Part shown: positions 32,632-43,798 of the stretch, piece by piece
How positions within the stretch are numbered: the first letter of the stretch is position 1
Layout of the letters: every line of letters starts with the position of its first letter
Made by a program: the position numbers and the translations under genes
Notes under the pieces: generated by a model
What the model was told of the DNA's origin: nothing
What the model saw: the letters and a program-made list of their open reading frames with translations, nothing else
Databases searched by the model: none
Assembly: GCA_049999805.1 (NCBI GenBank)
Contig: JBNGIO010005428.1
Span: forward strand, 36,479 to 93,858
Source: Folioceros fuciformis
Lineage: Eukaryota > Anthocerotophyta > Anthocerotopsida > Anthocerotales
DNA length: 57,380 nt
Direction of reading: 5' to 3'

Positions 32632-33126
32632 TTCGTGCGTCCACATGCTAGCATTTCTCGTGGCTCAAAACTCAGATAGGTCTTGCAATAGGTGTGTGGC
32701 CCTTGTAAACATGTTGACAAACATTTGACAGGCCACATACACAATGAGTGTGCAATTGTGAAATATAAGGTACGTGCTATACATGTATGGCTGGACTTCA
32801 TTCTAGGGGTCGTCACGACCTCATCCTGCGCCCCGAGGATCGGGGCACAGGTAGAATTTGGTGGTACAAGCACCAGTGGATTGTGCGCTGTCAAAGCCGA
32901 TTTTCGTTCGTGCTCGGTTTCGTGACGTGGCCCGTAAGTTGTCTGAAGGTGTCAGGTCCTAAGTTGCCGTTGGCCGTCGGGCCATCCAAGCGAACGGAGT
33001 GGCTGCTCAAGGGCTACTTACATTGCCAAGATTATCTATCCGGTCCGTCCGGTGCGAAGTTGCAGGAACTTTCTTAAAAAAGGAAACGAACCAAACCCCG
33101 TGACGAGTAGGGAGGAGGGCTCCGTA
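32632..33126. other. Spacer between the two duplicated blocks
   Basis: No coding region is supported. It carries the 3' flank of MBOAT copy 1 and sequence with no obvious match in the first block, so it contains or lies next to the duplication breakpoint. Confidence 0.45.
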
Positions 33127-33399
33127 TCACGGACCGAGCTCCGTTTGCTCCGTCTACCATATAACTGTGAACCGCTTAATCCTTCTGGCTACATTGTTGG
33201 GGATTGTTGGTTGTCGGTTGCGCTCTGAGCCGGTGTCATCATTTCGTTTGTCTGTCGTGTCGACGCGCTCGCGAGAGGCCGAGAATGATCTGAAATAGAT
33301 CGTCTGGGCCCCCACTTTCTCTACATCTAGATCTCATGTCTTCGTTCACATCCTACATCAGTCCAGCTCCTAAAATAAGTGCTGCACCCAGGAGCTAGT
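33127..33399 (+). pseudogene. Degenerate Asterix/WDR83OS copy
   Basis: Sequence pieces align in order with the intact Asterix gene at 30646: the 5' part (CGGACCGAGCTCCGTTTGCTCC), TTGGGGATTGTTGG, then GCCGAGAATGATCTGAAATA, and the ending GCACCCAGGAGCTAG. In the last-but-one block the CAG of the LKQIV motif has become TAG, a stop. Frameshifts and substitutions break the rest and no start codon is kept. The distance to the following MBOAT gene (about 733 bp) resembles that of the intact pair (762 bp). Confidence 0.85.
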
Positions 33400-33859
33400 G
33401 CTGTGAGAGGATTGCAGCCCACTAGCAACTTCTGTTGTTGTCTTTGTCGTCAGATCTCCACATGTCTGCCCGAATCCTACGGTTGCACATTAGGGTACGT
33501 TGCTGGTGAAGTCGGAATTCTTCGATCAAGTCTGAGCTGCATTTGCTTGTTTATAAGCTTCACACCTGCAGGAGGTTTCGGGACCATTGTGGGGAGCCGC
33601 ATTCTTCTGGATGTATCTGTGTTTTCGTATGGGAAATGAGCTGACTGACTTCATCCAGGGTCACTGATTTGGAACCGGCTAGCAGAACTGTCTTCCTGGC
33701 AAGTCGGGATACAATCCAAAGTTTCGGCATCAGTCCGTTGGATTTGCAACCTTGTACGGTCGTTGTTTTACGTTCTTTTCAACGATTGTGACCAGTTGAC
33801 CATAGGGTTGCAGTATCCACGCAGTCAACCCGTGCTTCTAACCAATATCGTAGGACGTT

Positions 33860-35089
33860 ATGGCGTTGAAGGTGGGATGGGGAAACGGGATAGGAATAGC
33901 TGCTGGGACTGTCTGCTTAGATTCAGCTTACTTGTACTGGGGTTTGCGTCGTCTCCCTTGTGGTTTACCTCGCCTATTTGCCTCAGTTCCAGTGTTAGTG
34001 AGTTATGTTGTCCTTCCTCTTATCTTTGACAGGTCTACCAATGTGATTGGAGTGGGTTTGTGCTTCTTTTTCTTCACCTGGCTCGCTACATTCAAAGTGC
34101 TCTTGTTGTGCTGGGACAGAGGCCCAGGCTCCGAGCCTTGGGTTCGCGAAACCTATGCCCGGTTTGCGATAGTATTGCACGTCCCCGTCCACATCCGTCG
34201 CAAGGCAGGGGTTCTGAAACATAAGGTTTTGAATGCTTCATGGTGGGAGAAAGTGGCGACGTATGAGACAGGCCCGTATCTGGCTCTACGATGCATCATC
34301 AAGCTGCTGCTGCTGGGATTGTCTACCAGAGTTTTTGCCTTCCGGTCTGTCCTTCCACTTCCTGTGATAGCATTTGCGTACTCGATGAACCTGTACTTGT
34401 TTGTGACACTAGTGCTCGAGGGAGGGGCCGTACCAGCAGCGGTTTTGTGCGGGGTGGAGCTTGAGCCACACTTCAACAACCCCTTTGCAGCTTCATCTTT
34501 GGAAGACTTCTGGGCTCGGAGATGGAACCTTGTTGTAAGTGCTCTGTTAAAGGAAGTTGTGTACGAGCCTACGCTGGTGTTCCTAACGCCCCGCGGTGGA
34601 TCATTGGACAAGTCAAGAAAGCCTGTTGGGCTTGTAGCGAAGGTCCCCGAGGCCAACCTGGCTCATCTCCGGTGGAAAATGCAGCAGGGTGGGGATGGTT
34701 CCAACAGCAAGGTTTCGGTGGAGGCTACGTCTTTGGGAAAACCGGTCCCTCCAACCAAGGCTGCTCGATTTTGCGCCACGCTTTTGACTTTCTTTGTATC
34801 GGGGGTCATTCATGAGATTTGTATGTACTACATGTCTGCATACGTCTCAGGGGAGATGACAGCCTTCTTCACACTTCATGGGGTAGCCACTGGTCTACAG
34901 GTCGCTTGCAAGCCGTACTTGAAGAAGAACGTGGTGAGGATTCCTCACTGGCTGTGTATCCTACTCACGCTTGGGTTCACTTTGATGACGGCTATGTGGT
35001 TGTTCTTCCCACCTTTTATTGCCACTGACGCCGACCTCCGAGCATTTTCGGAGTTGATGGCCTTTTCGAAGTGGCTTAGAATTCAGTAA
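33860..35089 (+). CDS. MBOAT wax synthase (long-chain-alcohol O-fatty-acyltransferase), copy 2
   Basis: An intronless 409-codon frame, very similar to copy 1 from the first residues (MALKVGWGNGIGIAAGTVCL). It keeps CGVELEPHFNNPFAASSLED, FWARRWNLVVS and the catalytic-type His near residue 318 (SGVIHEICMYYMS). The loop after LTPRGG (roughly residues 250-300) has diverged most between copies. No defect is visible, so both copies look functional. Same orientation as copy 1, with a dead Asterix copy in front of it. Expected to make wax esters at the ER; actual acyl and alcohol preferences cannot be read from sequence. Confidence 0.92.
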   Translation: MALKVGWGNGIGIAAGTVCLDSAYLYWGLRRLPCGLPRLFASVPVLVSYVVLPLIFDRSTNVIGVGLCFFFFTWLATFKVLLLCWDRGPGSEPWVRETYARFAIVLHVPVHIRRKAGVLKHKVLNASWWEKVATYETGPYLALRCIIKLLLLGLSTRVFAFRSVLPLPVIAFAYSMNLYLFVTLVLEGGAVPAAVLCGVELEPHFNNPFAASSLEDFWARRWNLVVSALLKEVVYEPTLVFLTPRGGSLDKSRKPVGLVAKVPEANLAHLRWKMQQGGDGSNSKVSVEATSLGKPVPPTKAARFCATLLTFFVSGVIHEICMYYMSAYVSGEMTAFFTLHGVATGLQVACKPYLKKNVVRIPHWLCILLTLGFTLMTAMWLFFPPFIATDADLRAFSELMAFSKWLRIQ

Positions 35090-35400
35090 CATGCTCTCTG
35101 AAGTCGTGGCTTTAGGATACACTAGCTTAGCATTAGCAATCCGAAGCACAACAAATGTTACGGTACAAGTGGATTTATAAAGGCGCCTATTATAGTACAT
35201 ACTCGTACAACCTACTCCTTATTGTTCTCCAGTTTTGAGGAGAATGAGGAAGGACCTCGTAGGTGTCCATCGACAACAACCTCCGTTAAGTAGTATCTGC
35301 TGCAAAGCACAAGGAGAGATTCCGGCCTCGAGGCAGACGTGGCACAAGCGTGTCGGGCCAACTTGCCTATCTTGGATGAAGCCCGTCCTAACGGATGATA
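35090..35400. other. Intergenic, convergent 3' flanks
   Basis: Short region between the stops of MBOAT copy 2 (+) and the F-box gene (-). No coding region is recognised. Confidence 0.45.
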
Positions 35401-36830
35401 TTAAGGTCGGACATCAAGTCGAGGAACAAAGCTGCCGATGGAAGCTCGCCAGCAGCCACGGGCATCAAGCAGGTGCCGGTAAAGGAGGGGGTCTGGAAGA
35501 GGAGACCAGTGTGCCCTGCTGCCCTGGTACATGAGAAGGGCGTTGACTTCCTGATGCCGGGACAGATAGAAGTAGCTCACTGGAGAAGAAACGTGAGATA
35601 CGGAGCATTTTGTAGGGACGGATTCTTTGATGCAGATCTGTGACTTGTTGTCAACCACCCAATGATGAGCTCGTGTGTCAAACTTGAGGACGCACATTTT
35701 ATCCAGGGGCCACTCAAAGTCCTCATCCAGGTGAAGATCCCCGCCATCCTGCCCCGAGGCCAAACCTGCCACAACTCCTAGCTGAAGCTTCTTGCCATAA
35801 TCATTCTCTGTGCTTTCAATGGCAACAAGCTGAAAGCTCCCCCAGCTGAGATTGCCCTCCGGAATGCATACTGGTGCAGTGCCCAGAACTTCCTCAAACT
35901 GATCCTTCTTCAGGTTGTAGCCCATCACCTTGAAGGTGAATGCATCCTGATCCCCCACGAGGAGGAAGTAGACCAGCCCGTTCGCCACACAGCTGGTCAT
36001 GCAGAAAAGCCTATCGTGCACCATAGCCGCCCCCTGCCTCCACTGCTGCGTCTTGGAGTGGTACACGTGCGTGCTCCAGGCGTAGGAATCGGCCACCTCT
36101 CGGATGCAGAACTGGATGACGTTGTAGCACCCGGTCTTGGCGTCCACGATGAGCTCGTTGATGGTGTAGAAGGAGCAGGATAAGGAATCCTGGTCTTGCT
36201 CCTGCTCCTCCTCCTGGGGCGCATCCTCCTCAGACTGAGGCTGGTCCGCCAGCCCCGGCAGGCATGCTATCCGACGCCAGTTGCCCGTGAGAGGGTTCCC
36301 GACCCAGTAGTGCGTGAGCGGCGCCCCCCACTCATGCTCCGTGAAGCCGACGAGGCCGGAATCCCCACCGGAGTATCGGGAGAATCGCACATACCGCGAG
36401 CCCGGGGCCGTGGGCAGCGGAAGCGTCATCCATGAGCCGGAATTGGGATCGAAAGCCCAACACAGGGTGCCATTCTCCTCCGAGCCCGGCACGGTGCAGG
36501 CCAGCAGACACCAAGGCGCCACAGGGTTGGACGGATGCGACAACACCACCTTGTCCCACTCCCGGCACACCATTCGCGCCTGGGCTGCATCCCGCGGTGC
36601 CAACCTGGCCAGAATGCTCCCCAGCACCTCCTCCGGCAGGCGGTCCACCAGGCAGGGAGGGGGAGGCTGCGGTCTTCGTCTCCGGCGCCGCTCTGCTTCA
36701 ATAATGCCACAGGCATAGCGTGCCAGTGAGCCAATGCCAACCTCCTCCTGCCCATCATCCCTACTCCACAGAGTCACACACGAACACACACACAAAGCAA
36801 GCGAGGGGCTGGCTCACCTTCAGGCATCAT
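35401..36830 (-). CDS. F-box/kelch-type protein
   Basis: The main exon (36695-35401) encodes an F-box (LPEEVLGSILARLAPRDAAQ, ARMVCREWDKVVLSHPSN) followed by a kelch/FBA-like region: CWAFDPNSGSWMTLPLP, YWVGNPLTGNWRRI, HVYHSKTQQWRQGAAMV, FCMTSCVANGLVYFLL, and a C-terminal WRASIGSFVPRLDVRP. That frame has no usable ATG. A 122-bp GT-AG intron (36817-36696) joins it in phase to a short exon ending at 36818, where the tandem Met codons at 36830/36827 give MMPEAERRRRRRPQ. The predicted protein is about 435 residues. A longer in-frame extension with a Leu-rich N-terminus is possible but less likely. An acidic Gln/Glu run lies before the SCSFYTINEL motif. The protein should be an SCF substrate receptor; the target is unknown. 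Confidence 0.82.
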
Positions 36831-37462
36831 GATGCCGCTGTTCTTGCAGCCCGGCAGAGGCAGCAACCACCAGCACACCCCCCATGAGCAGTGTGAACAG
36901 GGCAGAAACCATGTCAGCGGCAGCCTCCGCAGCGTGAGCAGCAGCAGGAGCAGCATACTGCACCTGCGCACCTGCACGCCGCGGCCTGATCCTGCCAATT
37001 CATTCTCTGTTCGGCGTGCATTTCCAGCGACCAGGGCGCCAGCCCGATCATCGGGCCCGGAATCTTCTCTCTAATGCACCCCCGGCGTGTAGGTGACCTC
37101 AGTCTGTTTTACTACCCACCAACTATGTCTCCTTTTTGTCTCCCAGCTGCCACCTCCTCGCCTCACCAGATACTCCCATGTGTCCCGATCGTCACGCTCG
37201 TCCGACCTAATCCCTAATCCTTTATTGCATGTACTTCACTTCTCCCGTCACCAAATCGTGACAAACCTGGTCTCCACGTGATATCCACGAAACTGCTGAT
37301 TGTCAGACTGGGAAGTGAAGCCAAAAGAAAACACATACGCCCTTTGTCGACCTCCCAGCCATGTGAGAGTATGTACCATGTACTCCGTTACATAATCCTC
37401 GGTCGTTACAAGAGATTATGCAATATGAAAACACGTACTTCGTACTAAATCCACACGGCATT
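36831..37462. other. Intergenic, F-box promoter side
   Basis: Contains the promoter and 5' UTR of the minus-strand F-box gene and the 3' flank of the hydrolase gene. A repetitive CTGCTGCT-like stretch on the minus strand near 36930-36960 gives Leu-rich frames without family similarity. Confidence 0.45.
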
Positions 37463-38645
37463 CTACAAGTGTTTCGTAAGCCAGGTAGTGATGTCCTCCC
37501 ACACACGCTGCTTGTGAGCAGGCGTCTCCTGCAGCAGCTGGTGGTGCATCCCTTCGTACAGATGCAGCTCCTTGTCGCTGCTTACTGCTCGGTCGTGGAG
37601 TAGCTGAGAACTCAAAGGCCGGGTTCGGGTGTCTTCCAATCCGTGCAAGACCAGAAGTGGCAGGGTGATTTTCTCCAAGTTGCCGTGCAGGGATTCCACC
37701 GCCGGGACAATGGCAGCCATTGTGCCCAGCCTCGTCGACTTCACCACTAGGGGATCCTCCTTGAAAGCTTTTCTCGCCAGATCCTTGTCCCCGAACGCGC
37801 CGATCCATCCTTCCTCTTCTGTGGCCTTGTCCCCTGGGACTTTAGCTAGCGGCAGCACCTTCGCTACGGCCTTCAGCAATGCCATAACAGGCTTCGGAGG
37901 GAGGACAGGGGGTAGCTCGGTGACCGCCCCAGCTGTTATCACGCCCGATGTTGCAGCTGCTACTGCAGGCCTCTGCACCAGGGTCAGAACGATGGCCGCA
38001 CCCAAGCTCTCCCCATACACAAAGGAAGGCAGTCCAGGATATAGCTGCTGCTGTGAATGCTCCAGCACCAGCTCAGCCTGGTCCACAAGGTCTGTGAAGC
38101 TTGGATGGTATCCCGGAACGCCGGTCACTGATCCACTCAGCCCGTGTGCGGCCAGGTCGAATGCAACCACACCGAACCCTCGCTTCGCAAAAAGCTGTGC
38201 TGTTTCTGCGAAATACGCGCTATGCCAAGTGTAGCCGTGCACCATGAGGAGACAGCCTTTGGTATCTGATGCCGCCGCTGGCCAGTGGCGTATGTACACC
38301 TCGATGCCTTGCCTGTCGGCCAATACCAGCACCTTCGCCCCTGTGGCATCCTACTCTTGCACTCAATAGCCTTCTTCAGAAACAATGAGCAGCTCAACAA
38401 ACATGCTCTTCCAAAGTAGCAAGGGGGATCGCTTCTCACCTGTGAGGGTAGTGGAGAAATCTTAAGGGATAGGTTTCTGCCTGGAGAACTCGCGAAATGT
38501 CCTTGCTGAGCCTGGATGACGCAATAAGCGCGATGAAGCAGAAGTCACACACCTGCAAGAACACAAGACGTGGGATGGTACGTACCAGAAAATAGACAGT
38601 TGCGCAGGCAGCGACCGCCAAGCTCACCAGAGTGATGCGTTCCAT
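37463..38645 (-). CDS. Alpha/beta hydrolase, monoglyceride lipase-like, membrane-anchored
   Basis: Two exons (38645-38553 and 38350-37463) join in phase 0 to about 326 residues. Residues 1-31 (MERITLVSLAVAACATVYFL) form a likely N-terminal membrane anchor or signal. The catalytic domain has the oxyanion region VHGYTWHS, nucleophile Ser near residue 146 in GESLGAA, Asp near 271 in HGLEDTRT, and His near 301 in EGMHHQL. This is the lysophospholipase/monoacylglycerol lipase family (Hydrolase_4), which in plants includes MAGL and caffeoylshikimate esterase. The first-exon donor is CAG|GTGTGT; the second-exon acceptor (AGTAG|GATGCC) has a weak pyrimidine tract, so the junction is inferred from phase and from hydrophobic N-termini seen in some relatives. 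Substrate unproven. Confidence 0.83.
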
Positions 38646-41476
38646 GTTAGCAAAACTTATGAAAATAGAGCCTCGTCGCAAGGACTTACCTTCCTGCAGT
38701 CCACACCCTCAGTAACCACGACATTCGCAAACCTGGATACTGGGTAAGCAACGTGCCTTCCCGTGATCCCTCCTGCACACACACTCATTTTGCCAGGAGA
38801 AAACGTTCTACATATTTTCCCAGCAGCATGATCTCAGGAAGCATCCACAGAAGTCCCCCACACAAACTATTCAGAAGACTTGAACGAAGCTTAGAGAAAT
38901 GCCGTCAGGGATCAACAATATAATCTTGGTGCGGTTTGGCACTCAGAGCCACTGCGCAAACATATTTGATCTTCATCATTCGGCTGGAAAGAACAGGATC
39001 ATTCATAAAGATGAGGGGCTAACAACGACGGCATTCCATCGTAGAAAAGGAACAAGTGACGACATACAGCAGTGACCTGGACTTCAAACTCTTCGAGTTT
39101 GAAGATTGAAACACGTGGAAACCAAGCCCAAAGTAGTTTCATAAAGCAACCCTCACTGCTTGTAACTAGAACTTCCCTCGGTGTCCCTAACCACTACACT
39201 TCAGAAGATGTTGACGATAAGTAAGATCAGGAAATGCATGTGGATTTAGAACTGAGGTTTCGCGTTGCCACACCGGCCAATTTGTGACAGGCAGTGGGGA
39301 GAACTTCGTTGCATATTGCCCTGAGCTTTCTTAAAAATCTGAAATCTACATCTTGCATGGCTCTAAAGCTGTGGCCCCTGTCCTGAGAGATACAACCATA
39401 GGAGACACCTTTGTCAAACTCACAATGTCAGCCCATACTCGGGTGAGCTTTGCACAGCCGTTTCATTGTTTACCTCCATATGAAATTCGCTCCACGAGGC
39501 CTTCACCATAATCAGAGCCTCGCCACTTTCGAAAGTTGTTTTTGGCTTCGTCGCTGAAGAGCACATATTCATCAGAGACATGTAAGACCCAGACCCACCA
39601 GCACGGGTTGACGTGCTCAACGACACACATCATGAGAGTAGAAGTCAGAAACCAAGGACGTCTTGGCAAATCAGACCTAGAATCCTGTGCAGTCGTCTAC
39701 AAACTTCTAGAGCATTTTCGTGGCAACCACTGACATTGAGAATCCCCACCTCTCCTGCGCTTCACCTCCTCAACAGCTCACAGGTCTCTCACTTCCACAT
39801 CTGCCAAAGGCTACACAGCTAAGCCCTTAGTCAGCATTATGACAGACGCATGCTATGCATGCCACCGTGCTTGAAGCCTTGACTGGAAAGACTGTACCTG
39901 GCGCATGATCCTCATTCCCCGCATCTCACTCCCAGTCAGGGTGGTTATTGTCAGCGCACATTTGGGTTGATATCCTTAAATCAACATGCTTCAACCTGAA
40001 ACCGGAGAGACAAGAGGTCTGTTGAGACTGTGTACTTGGCATATGCAATCTGCTCCAATCATCTGGACTGTATGGCTTTCTCTCAAGCTCTGGCTCTGCA
40101 CTTACCTTGACACTTCGTTACCATCTCGGCCCACAGCCGACATCAATGACTCGCTCGACTACAGTTCGCACTTTAGGTGACCCACCGTCAACGTTAACCG
40201 TCTGATGAAACCTGTAAGAGTGTGGAACACGTTGGAGGACAAATACGGTTGTGGGAAAACAAATGCAAATTTGTCCCACACCTTAGGCTAACAGAAGCAT
40301 GCTGCCCACAACACCTGATCACAGCACCTATGCGATTGTCACATGGATGTCCCACGGAAGCAGATATGAAACAGGGTGCCCAAGTACACGTACGACGCGA
40401 GGCAAACGACGATTCTTCCTCAGCACTGCACCTAGATGGCCATCAACCGTTAAACTCGACGGAGGGTACTTCACGTCCCCGCCTGCTTCTACCAATCTGC
40501 AAAGGAAGCTCGAAGAGTCAGGGGCTTCACAACCATAGCCAGGCCCCTAGCTAATCCATGAATTCCGATACTGTCTGATCCGCACCAGCCACGTAGACTT
40601 CGGCCGTGCCTCCTCAAACTGTGCTTCACGAAGAATGTTTTCAACTTCCCCACCCCGAGGCACCGCAGAGCAGCAGATCATCTGCGACACGAAAACCACA
40701 ACCCAACAGTCAACCCACGCTTTCCAAGCTGCAGATCTTACCGTTTAGAGCATTGCAGACATCCAGATACCGCAAATGTCCTTCCTCACCCACCGTCAAC
40801 TCTGGTCCAAGGCTGGTCCCACGAACGATGGCCCCTCGCAGCTGGCACGAAAGCAGTCCAGCTCATCCCAGGAGCTGCACGTGACTACCAAATCGCACTC
40901 GCCACCAGAAATGAGCTGGAGAGCTCATCCCCGAGCTGAATTTCTGATGGCAGCTTGACGGAGTAATTCCTTACAGTCGAACTCTTCGTGTCCCTGTCCC
41001 ACTAAGTTCCAACTTCAGCACCTGATAATGGATTATTTTAGAATTTCAAGCGTGAAAGACTCTAGGTAAGAGATGAATCCACAAGATCAGGGAGCTGCCA
41101 TGCCCGTCTGGCCTTCGAGTGCATAGTTGCGGATGGAGGGGAAGAAGCAGAAATCACTACTATGTTACCACCTCCCACAAGACCTTCATGATCTACAGCT
41201 TTCGTGTTTTCCGGAATTCTATAATGTCGTGTAAAGTCCGACAATGACATCACGCAGTGGCCTGTCTGTCGTGATCCGTCAACCCTCCCCGCCCGAGCAC
41301 TTATCGAAAATATCAAAAGCCCGCCCGGAGGAATGGAAGTAGGTAGGCAAGTGATCCCAGGTACTGATCCCTCCCTACACAACTGCATGAACGAATCGAA
41401 ATAGACGAATTTATGTAAAAATTCTTGTCACACCGCAATTTGATGCAAAGGATGTCCCTCGATTCATCGGCTGTTC
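38646..41476. other. 2.8-kb gene-free stretch between divergent genes
   Basis: No coding region with a recognisable family is present on either strand; frames are all under 120 codons. A good donor-like AG|GTAAGT occurs on the minus strand near 38685 and could be a 5' UTR exon of the hydrolase. The right end must contain the promoter of the P-class PPR gene. I cannot exclude a non-coding transcript. Confidence 0.4.
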
Positions 41477-43798
41477 ATGGCGGGAGCGGCAAGCCAGGCG
41501 TATCGCAAGGCGGCGTGCGCCTGGCTTGTCTCCATGCGTGCTTTGCGTGTCCTGAAGTTGCCAGGGTCTCGGTTGAATTTGCTGTACTCATCTTCCTCTC
41601 ACCGCTTCGGGACCCGCCAATCCCGCATGCGACACGCAGATCGGGGTTTCGAAGCTTCGGCTCTGTTGGACTCGGGTGCAAGGGAGAATGGGCTTCCGCA
41701 AGCTGGATCGCATTTTTCGCAGCCGGCTGCTGTGGATCTGATTATGGCTGTTCTGGGCGAGGGGGAGTGGCGGCCTCCGACTGAGGACGCCCTGAGGCAT
41801 CTGGTGGTGCAATTGAGACATTCGCACTTGCTGGAAGTTCTGAGGAGGCTGTCTGTAGACAGCCGAAACGCGGACAAGTGTTTGAAATTCTTCCAATGGG
41901 CTGAATTGCAGGGAGGACTCCAGCACTCGTCGTCTACGTATGGCGCACTTCTGGCCATCCAGAGCCTGGCTGGGAAGGCGGATGTTGTGGAGGAGCTGCT
42001 GCACAAGATGCTGCGGACGAATTGCAAGATGACTCCCACGCTGTTCGGAACAGTCATACAGAATTATGGGGCAGCGGGACTTCCTGATCAGGCGGTGAAG
42101 GTGTTTGAGTGGATGAAGCAGAGTGGAACTGGTCAAACGCATACTTTCCCTTACAATGCAGTCTTGAGTGTGTTAGTGAAGGCTGGAAGGCCCTTGAAGG
42201 CCCTTGAGGTCTACGAAGAAATGCGACAGGCGAAGTGCCCTCCTGATGCTTACTCTTATACTACTCTTATTGACGGCCTTGGGAAGGCTGGAAAGCTGGA
42301 GGAGGTGCAGAGTCTCTTCAGGGAGATGATCAGGGTTGGCATCCGGCCCACGGTTGTCACCTATACATCTCTTGTGCAGACGTACTGCAGGGCTGGAAAT
42401 GTGGATGGAGGCTTGTTTGTGCTCAACGAGATGAGGAGAGCTGGCAGCAGTCCTAATGCATATACTTACAATGTATTGATTCATGGCCTGTGCAAGAACG
42501 ACGAGATTGAACTGGCGTTGACGCTTTTGAATGAAATGAAGAGATTAGGTTTGGAGCCAGAGGTCGCTACTTTTAACTCGTTCTTGCAGGCCTACATTCG
42601 CCTAGGTCAGGTGGACGATGCTCGGCAACTCTTCCAACGCGTGACAAGAGATGGTTATGCTCCCAACGAGTTCACAGTTGGAATTCTCTTGGAAGGGCTA
42701 CAGAAAGATGGGAACGTGCGTCAGGCTCATCAGCTGTTCAAGGAAATGGTGGGGAAGGGGATCAAACGTACCATGGTGATGTACGCCACTCTTATCAAAG
42801 GATACTTGAAATCGCAAAAGACGTCTGAGGCTGTGGAAGCATGTAACTTGTATGAAGAGATGACTGCTAATGGGCTTACCCTTGCTGGCCCTAGTCTTAC
42901 TCTGCTAATCGATGGCATGATGAAGGCGGGTGAAGAAATGAAAGCCTACAAAATTTTTCAAGAATGTTTGGAAAGGACGGACAGTGTAGATATATGTGTG
43001 TCCAATGCTGTCATTGATGGTCTTGCCAAGGCTGGACATTTAGCAGAGGCTTTCAAAGTGTTTGAGAATATCGGCCAGAGGGGTGGTTCATACAGTGTGG
43101 TGACGTACAATATCTTGATGAAGGGCCTGTGTAGGAACCATGAAGTAGACAGGGCACGAAAGCTTGCGGGGGAAATGTCAGCCAATGGTTGCCCACCCGA
43201 TATTCACACATTCAACACTTTGATTGATGGTGCTTGCAAAGCAGGGAGACTTCAGGACGCCATTGGGATATTCTCACAAATGAACGAGGCAGGTTGTGTT
43301 CCAGATAAAATCACTTACAGGACGCTGATTGAAAATTTGTGCTCTGTGGGCATGCTGGAGGAGGCGTACAGTTACTTTGAAATTATGGAAAAGGACCCCG
43401 GATCAGACAAAGGTGTGTGTGAAACGTTAGTCAGAAGCCTTTGCGGGACTGGCAAGTTGCACCTGATTGAGGACATGGTACACAAGGGCCAAATATTAAA
43501 CGACGGACTGTTCAATATCATCATTCCTGCGTTCTGTGAAGCAGGCAAAACAAAACTGGCTCTGGACTATTTGACGCACATGAAGGTAGTGGGCCGTGCC
43601 CCAAAGGCTACGACATACACTGTCCTCTGCTCATCCCTGTACAAAGCTGGTATGGTGGATGAAGCTTCCGAACTTTCGGAAGAGATGCTGCAACTTTTCC
43701 CTCCCACGGCTTCAGCTCTCTCAATGCAGCGGGAAGTAGCATCCCGACAGCCTGGGGCAGAGAGCCAAGGAACTGTCAATGAGCAGGAACGCAGTTGA
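41477..43798 (+). CDS. P-class PPR protein, intronless
   Basis: A 773-codon frame. The first 50 residues are basic and Ser/Ala-rich (MAGAASQAYRKAACAWLVSM), which fits a mitochondrial or plastid targeting peptide. From about residue 150 it consists of 35-residue P-type repeats, recognisable as PDAYSYTTLIDGLGKAGKLE, PTVVTYTSLVQTYCRAGNVD, PNAYTYNVLIHGLCKNDEIE, PPDIHTFNTLIDGACKAGRL and similar. There are roughly 15-17 repeats and no E or DYW extension. P-class proteins bind a specific organelle RNA and act in stabilisation, 5'/3' end definition, splicing or translation rather than editing. It is unrelated in class to the PLS gene at 1617. The specific RNA target cannot be read without a code calculation. 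Confidence 0.93.
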   Translation: MAGAASQAYRKAACAWLVSMRALRVLKLPGSRLNLLYSSSSHRFGTRQSRMRHADRGFEASALLDSGARENGLPQAGSHFSQPAAVDLIMAVLGEGEWRPPTEDALRHLVVQLRHSHLLEVLRRLSVDSRNADKCLKFFQWAELQGGLQHSSSTYGALLAIQSLAGKADVVEELLHKMLRTNCKMTPTLFGTVIQNYGAAGLPDQAVKVFEWMKQSGTGQTHTFPYNAVLSVLVKAGRPLKALEVYEEMRQAKCPPDAYSYTTLIDGLGKAGKLEEVQSLFREMIRVGIRPTVVTYTSLVQTYCRAGNVDGGLFVLNEMRRAGSSPNAYTYNVLIHGLCKNDEIELALTLLNEMKRLGLEPEVATFNSFLQAYIRLGQVDDARQLFQRVTRDGYAPNEFTVGILLEGLQKDGNVRQAHQLFKEMVGKGIKRTMVMYATLIKGYLKSQKTSEAVEACNLYEEMTANGLTLAGPSLTLLIDGMMKAGEEMKAYKIFQECLERTDSVDICVSNAVIDGLAKAGHLAEAFKVFENIGQRGGSYSVVTYNILMKGLCRNHEVDRARKLAGEMSANGCPPDIHTFNTLIDGACKAGRLQDAIGIFSQMNEAGCVPDKITYRTLIENLCSVGMLEEAYSYFEIMEKDPGSDKGVCETLVRSLCGTGKLHLIEDMVHKGQILNDGLFNIIIPAFCEAGKTKLALDYLTHMKVVGRAPKATTYTVLCSSLYKAGMVDEASELSEEMLQLFPPTASALSMQREVASRQPGAESQGTVNEQERS

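Larger units (their letters stand above)
30600..35100. repeat. Tandem segmental duplication of an Asterix + MBOAT block
   Basis: Block A (about 30600-32640) and block B (about 33110-35100) contain the same gene order and orientation. Similarity extends through the intergenic part, for example GAGCTGCATCTGCTTG at about 31005 with GAGCTGCATTTGCTTG at about 33534, and GTTTCGGCATCTGTC at about 31198 with GTTTCGGCATCAGTC at about 33722. Both MBOAT genes are intact, but only block A keeps an intact Asterix gene. Confidence 0.9.

Noticed and set aside
36774-36998. Leu-rich minus-strand frame as a signal peptide of the F-box protein
   Set aside because: It could extend the first exon, but F-box proteins have no signal peptide and the tandem Met at 36830/36827 gives a more sensible start.
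38436-38553. Continuation of the hydrolase first exon through to 38436
   Set aside because: That longer exon ends in a phase that does not match the second exon; the donor at 38553 does.
41588-42142. 184-codon minus-strand frame within the P-class PPR gene
   Set aside because: A shadow of the repeat-rich sense frame; no family similarity.
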